Assembly (NCBI RefSeq): GCF_004115085.1
Contig: NZ_QXJP01000004.1
Coordinates: forward strand, 175,737-239,736
Length of the DNA stretch: 64,000 bases
Reading direction: 5' to 3'
Source: Longirhabdus pacifica
GTDB lineage: Bacteria > Bacillota > Bacilli > Paenibacillales > DSM-105158
Below the pieces are notes generated by a model. The model was not told the DNA's origin, made no database searches, and worked only from the letters and a program-made list of their open reading frames with translations. This document shows positions 62,341 to 64,000 of this stretch, piece by piece (the first letter of the stretch is position 1; the number at the start of each line of letters is the position of its first letter). The position numbers and the translations under genes were made by a program.

Positions 62341-64000
62341 TTATCTTGCTCCTGATCCAAAATCATTACGTACACTAAAGTCCGATTCAAACATGATAAT
62401 ATCGCCAGCTTTGAACGTGAAGTGATTCCCTCGATCATCCACACTACTAGCCACTTGCCCTTCTATCGCCCACATATTTGCATAAGGAGCATCATACCCT
62501 AAAATAGCTGCATCATCACGTACACTTTGAATCACAAAGTTAACCATAATGTAACCACCCGTTATAAATTCCTTCTCATGCGTGTCTAGTGCACCATTGT
62601 ATTGGTTAGCAAGTGCTAAAATATCCGTCCCTTTGGGCAAGATGTATGGCGCAATAGGAATACTGTACTCTCCATACCAATGCTGAATGCTACGCGAAGC
62701 TTGATGACTTTGGACACTATTTGGTACGTTAGATTGCGGGCCAATTAACGTTCGAGATGGATGGCCTAAAAACATATAATCAAAGCCATGTCCTATCGTA
62801 ATATCCCGTTCTACATAGTCTTGATAAAAGGCGTCAAAAGATTGTGTTTTCTGACTTATAAAGTTGTATTCATATAATGCAGCGTGTTCTAGTTCATTAC
62901 TATTCATATTGCGAAATGGATCATTCAGCTGATACATTCGTTGATACGTCTGCTTGTCTAAATCTGAACCGACTTTAATCAGTTTTTTGTCCGAAGTATC
63001 GTAATATAAATCCACTTCCGTCCCATGTCCACCACCATACGGAAAGAACCAGAAGCTAGGTATAATTTGAACGCCTTCATCTACATCCCAGTAGTTCCCG
63101 ATCGTTTTGAAGTCAAACAAAAAGGAATAACCGTTGTGCGGTACATTTTCTGGATAATACGGATGGGAAGTAGGCCTAATCGGCAGCAGCCACTTTGGTT
63201 TGTTAGTATAGTTCGTCACGTTCCCATTTTCATCTCGGCCACCAGCATAGTACACATGGCCTGTATGAGGGAGTGAACCTGGACTACTTCGAAATACATC
63301 TTCGAAACGAAAATCACCAATGTCCCATATTCGAAAATCGAACAGGCGTCCAACGACCTCCACGTCGATTTCTTCTGCAGCACAGTAGTTATTTATGTTT
63401 GCATTTTTATTGTATTCACATGCGTATATGCCTTGATCATTGATCGCCCAAGCTTCTGTCGTGGCAGTATAGTATCCTTCATCTACCCAAGTCGGGAGGT
63501 AGAATTTTATCTCATCTTGTCCTACTGGAATATCAATCCATGTATTTTCTGGATAGTACGTCGTTTGACTTTCGTTGTATACACCAAATGGAAATAGCAC
63601 TCTTTTATTTTTGGTATAGTCTTCATAGTTTCGATCCCCATACCCTTTGATGTTGCTGTGAAAGCCATACTCATCCATGTGTACTGTAAAATGACGATCT
63701 AGTACCAGCACACTGACACTAGTGTCGGGAGTGAGACTTTGATCAAATGGACGATTGTCATCAGGAATTTCTGCATAGTTGACTACGGGTGTATGCACTG
63801 TCACATCGTCTAAGTTAGCAATGTCCGCGGTGATTGCATTGTCATATGACCCTATTTCTTGTACTAGCTCATACGTAATCTCCCCTGTTGTTATCGTGTC
63901 GGCTTTATTGGCTCTAGCATTGGATATCGTTAATCCATCTTTATATAGTTGACCATTAGCAATGTTCGGTGGAGAAGGAAAAGATTGCGGATCGTTCGTA
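62341..64000 (-). CDS. Large, probably exported protein, C-terminal part (DUF5704-like)
   Basis: At least 552 residues; the reading frame stays open without a stop to the right edge, so the N-terminus lies beyond the window and the GTG at 63804 is not the real start. The visible part has a Pro/Asn/Thr-rich N-terminal stretch, beta-rich segments rich in Tyr/Trp/Asp, and the block RLFDFRIWDIGDFRFEDVF followed by HTGHVYYAGGRDENGNV and WLLPIRPTSHPYYP. This block looks like the DUF5704 region of large secreted proteins in Bacilli, recognised with modest confidence. It has few lysines near cysteines, one Cys pair region (YACEYNKNANINNYCAAEE), and no anchor motif at its end (FGSGAR). Function unknown. 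Confidence 0.7.
   Translation of the reverse strand, partial: TNDPQSFPSPPNIANGQLYKDGLTISNARANKADTITTGEITYELVQEIGSYDNAITADIANLDDVTVHTPVVNYAEIPDDNRPFDQSLTPDTSVSVLVLDRHFTVHMDEYGFHSNIKGYGDRNYEDYTKNKRVLFPFGVYNESQTTYYPENTWIDIPVGQDEIKFYLPTWVDEGYYTATTEAWAINDQGIYACEYNKNANINNYCAAEEIDVEVVGRLFDFRIWDIGDFRFEDVFRSSPGSLPHTGHVYYAGGRDENGNVTNYTNKPKWLLPIRPTSHPYYPENVPHNGYSFLFDFKTIGNYWDVDEGVQIIPSFWFFPYGGGHGTEVDLYYDTSDKKLIKVGSDLDKQTYQRMYQLNDPFRNMNSNELEHAALYEYNFISQKTQSFDAFYQDYVERDITIGHGFDYMFLGHPSRTLIGPQSNVPNSVQSHQASRSIQHWYGEYSIPIAPYILPKGTDILALANQYNGALDTHEKEFITGGYIMVNFVIQSVRDDAAILGYDAPYANMWAIEGQVASSVDDRGNHFTFKAGDIIMFESDFSVRNDFGSGAR

Overview
The window looks like chromosome from a low-GC Gram-positive spore-former of the Bacillaceae. 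Supporting this are AGGAGG-type ribosome binding sites, frequent TTG/GTG starts, a cre (CcpA) site, and a branched-chain keto-acid dehydrogenase block next to a YqzF (DUF2627) gene, a PepT/YqjE-like peptidase and a Prli42-like miniprotein. The genus cannot be fixed from the sequence alone. No rRNA, tRNA, insertion sequence, prophage or CRISPR array was seen.

Region 1 (1-16.95 kb, all minus strand) is a coherent locus for eating high-mannose N-glycans. A secreted modular GH85 endo-beta-N-acetylglucosaminidase would cut glycans off glycoproteins. An LplABC/NgtS-P1-P2-type ABC importer (lipoprotein plus two permeases) would bring them in. Two different cytoplasmic GH38 alpha-mannosidases and a GH125 exo-alpha-1,6-mannosidase would trim them. 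A YesM/YesN-type two-component system and a YesL (DUF624) membrane protein accompany them. A perfect cre site sits in front of the first mannosidase gene. A 16-bp motif occurs as an inverted pair before the transporter operon and again before the GH85 gene, and is a candidate operator for the YesN-like regulator. The plan resembles the pneumococcal N-glycan system.

Region 2 (17.0-42.7 kb, minus strand) is a nonribosomal peptide locus, read from right to left: MFS exporter, NRPS-A, NRPS-B, NRPS-C, then an OmpR-type response regulator and a histidine kinase. Each NRPS has two modules and ends in an epimerization domain, so the line is six modules long with strict L-D-L-D-L-D alternation. Binding-pocket codes read from the sequence suggest Leu, D-(aromatic), Orn/Lys/Dab-like, D-Ser, Thr, D-Phe. 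There is no thioesterase or reductase, the first condensation domain is truncated, and the last protein lacks a docking tail. This is the best candidate in the window for an undescribed system.

Region 3 (42.9-54.4 kb) is mostly housekeeping: small membrane and hypothetical genes, a NUDIX hydrolase, a PepT-like peptidase, Prli42-like miniprotein, bkdAA-bkdAB-bkdB, a separately terminated lpdV, yqzF, an amidohydrolase, two small membrane proteins and an acidic lipoprotein. Two related intergenic repeats are scattered here.

Region 4 (54.4-64 kb) holds a Fur-box-controlled feoA-feoB-Cys-rich membrane protein operon, flanked by two paralogous exported Ig-like/beta-propeller proteins, then an NAD-dependent epimerase-like gene. 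Last comes the C-terminal part of a large, probably exported protein whose reading frame stays open to the window edge.
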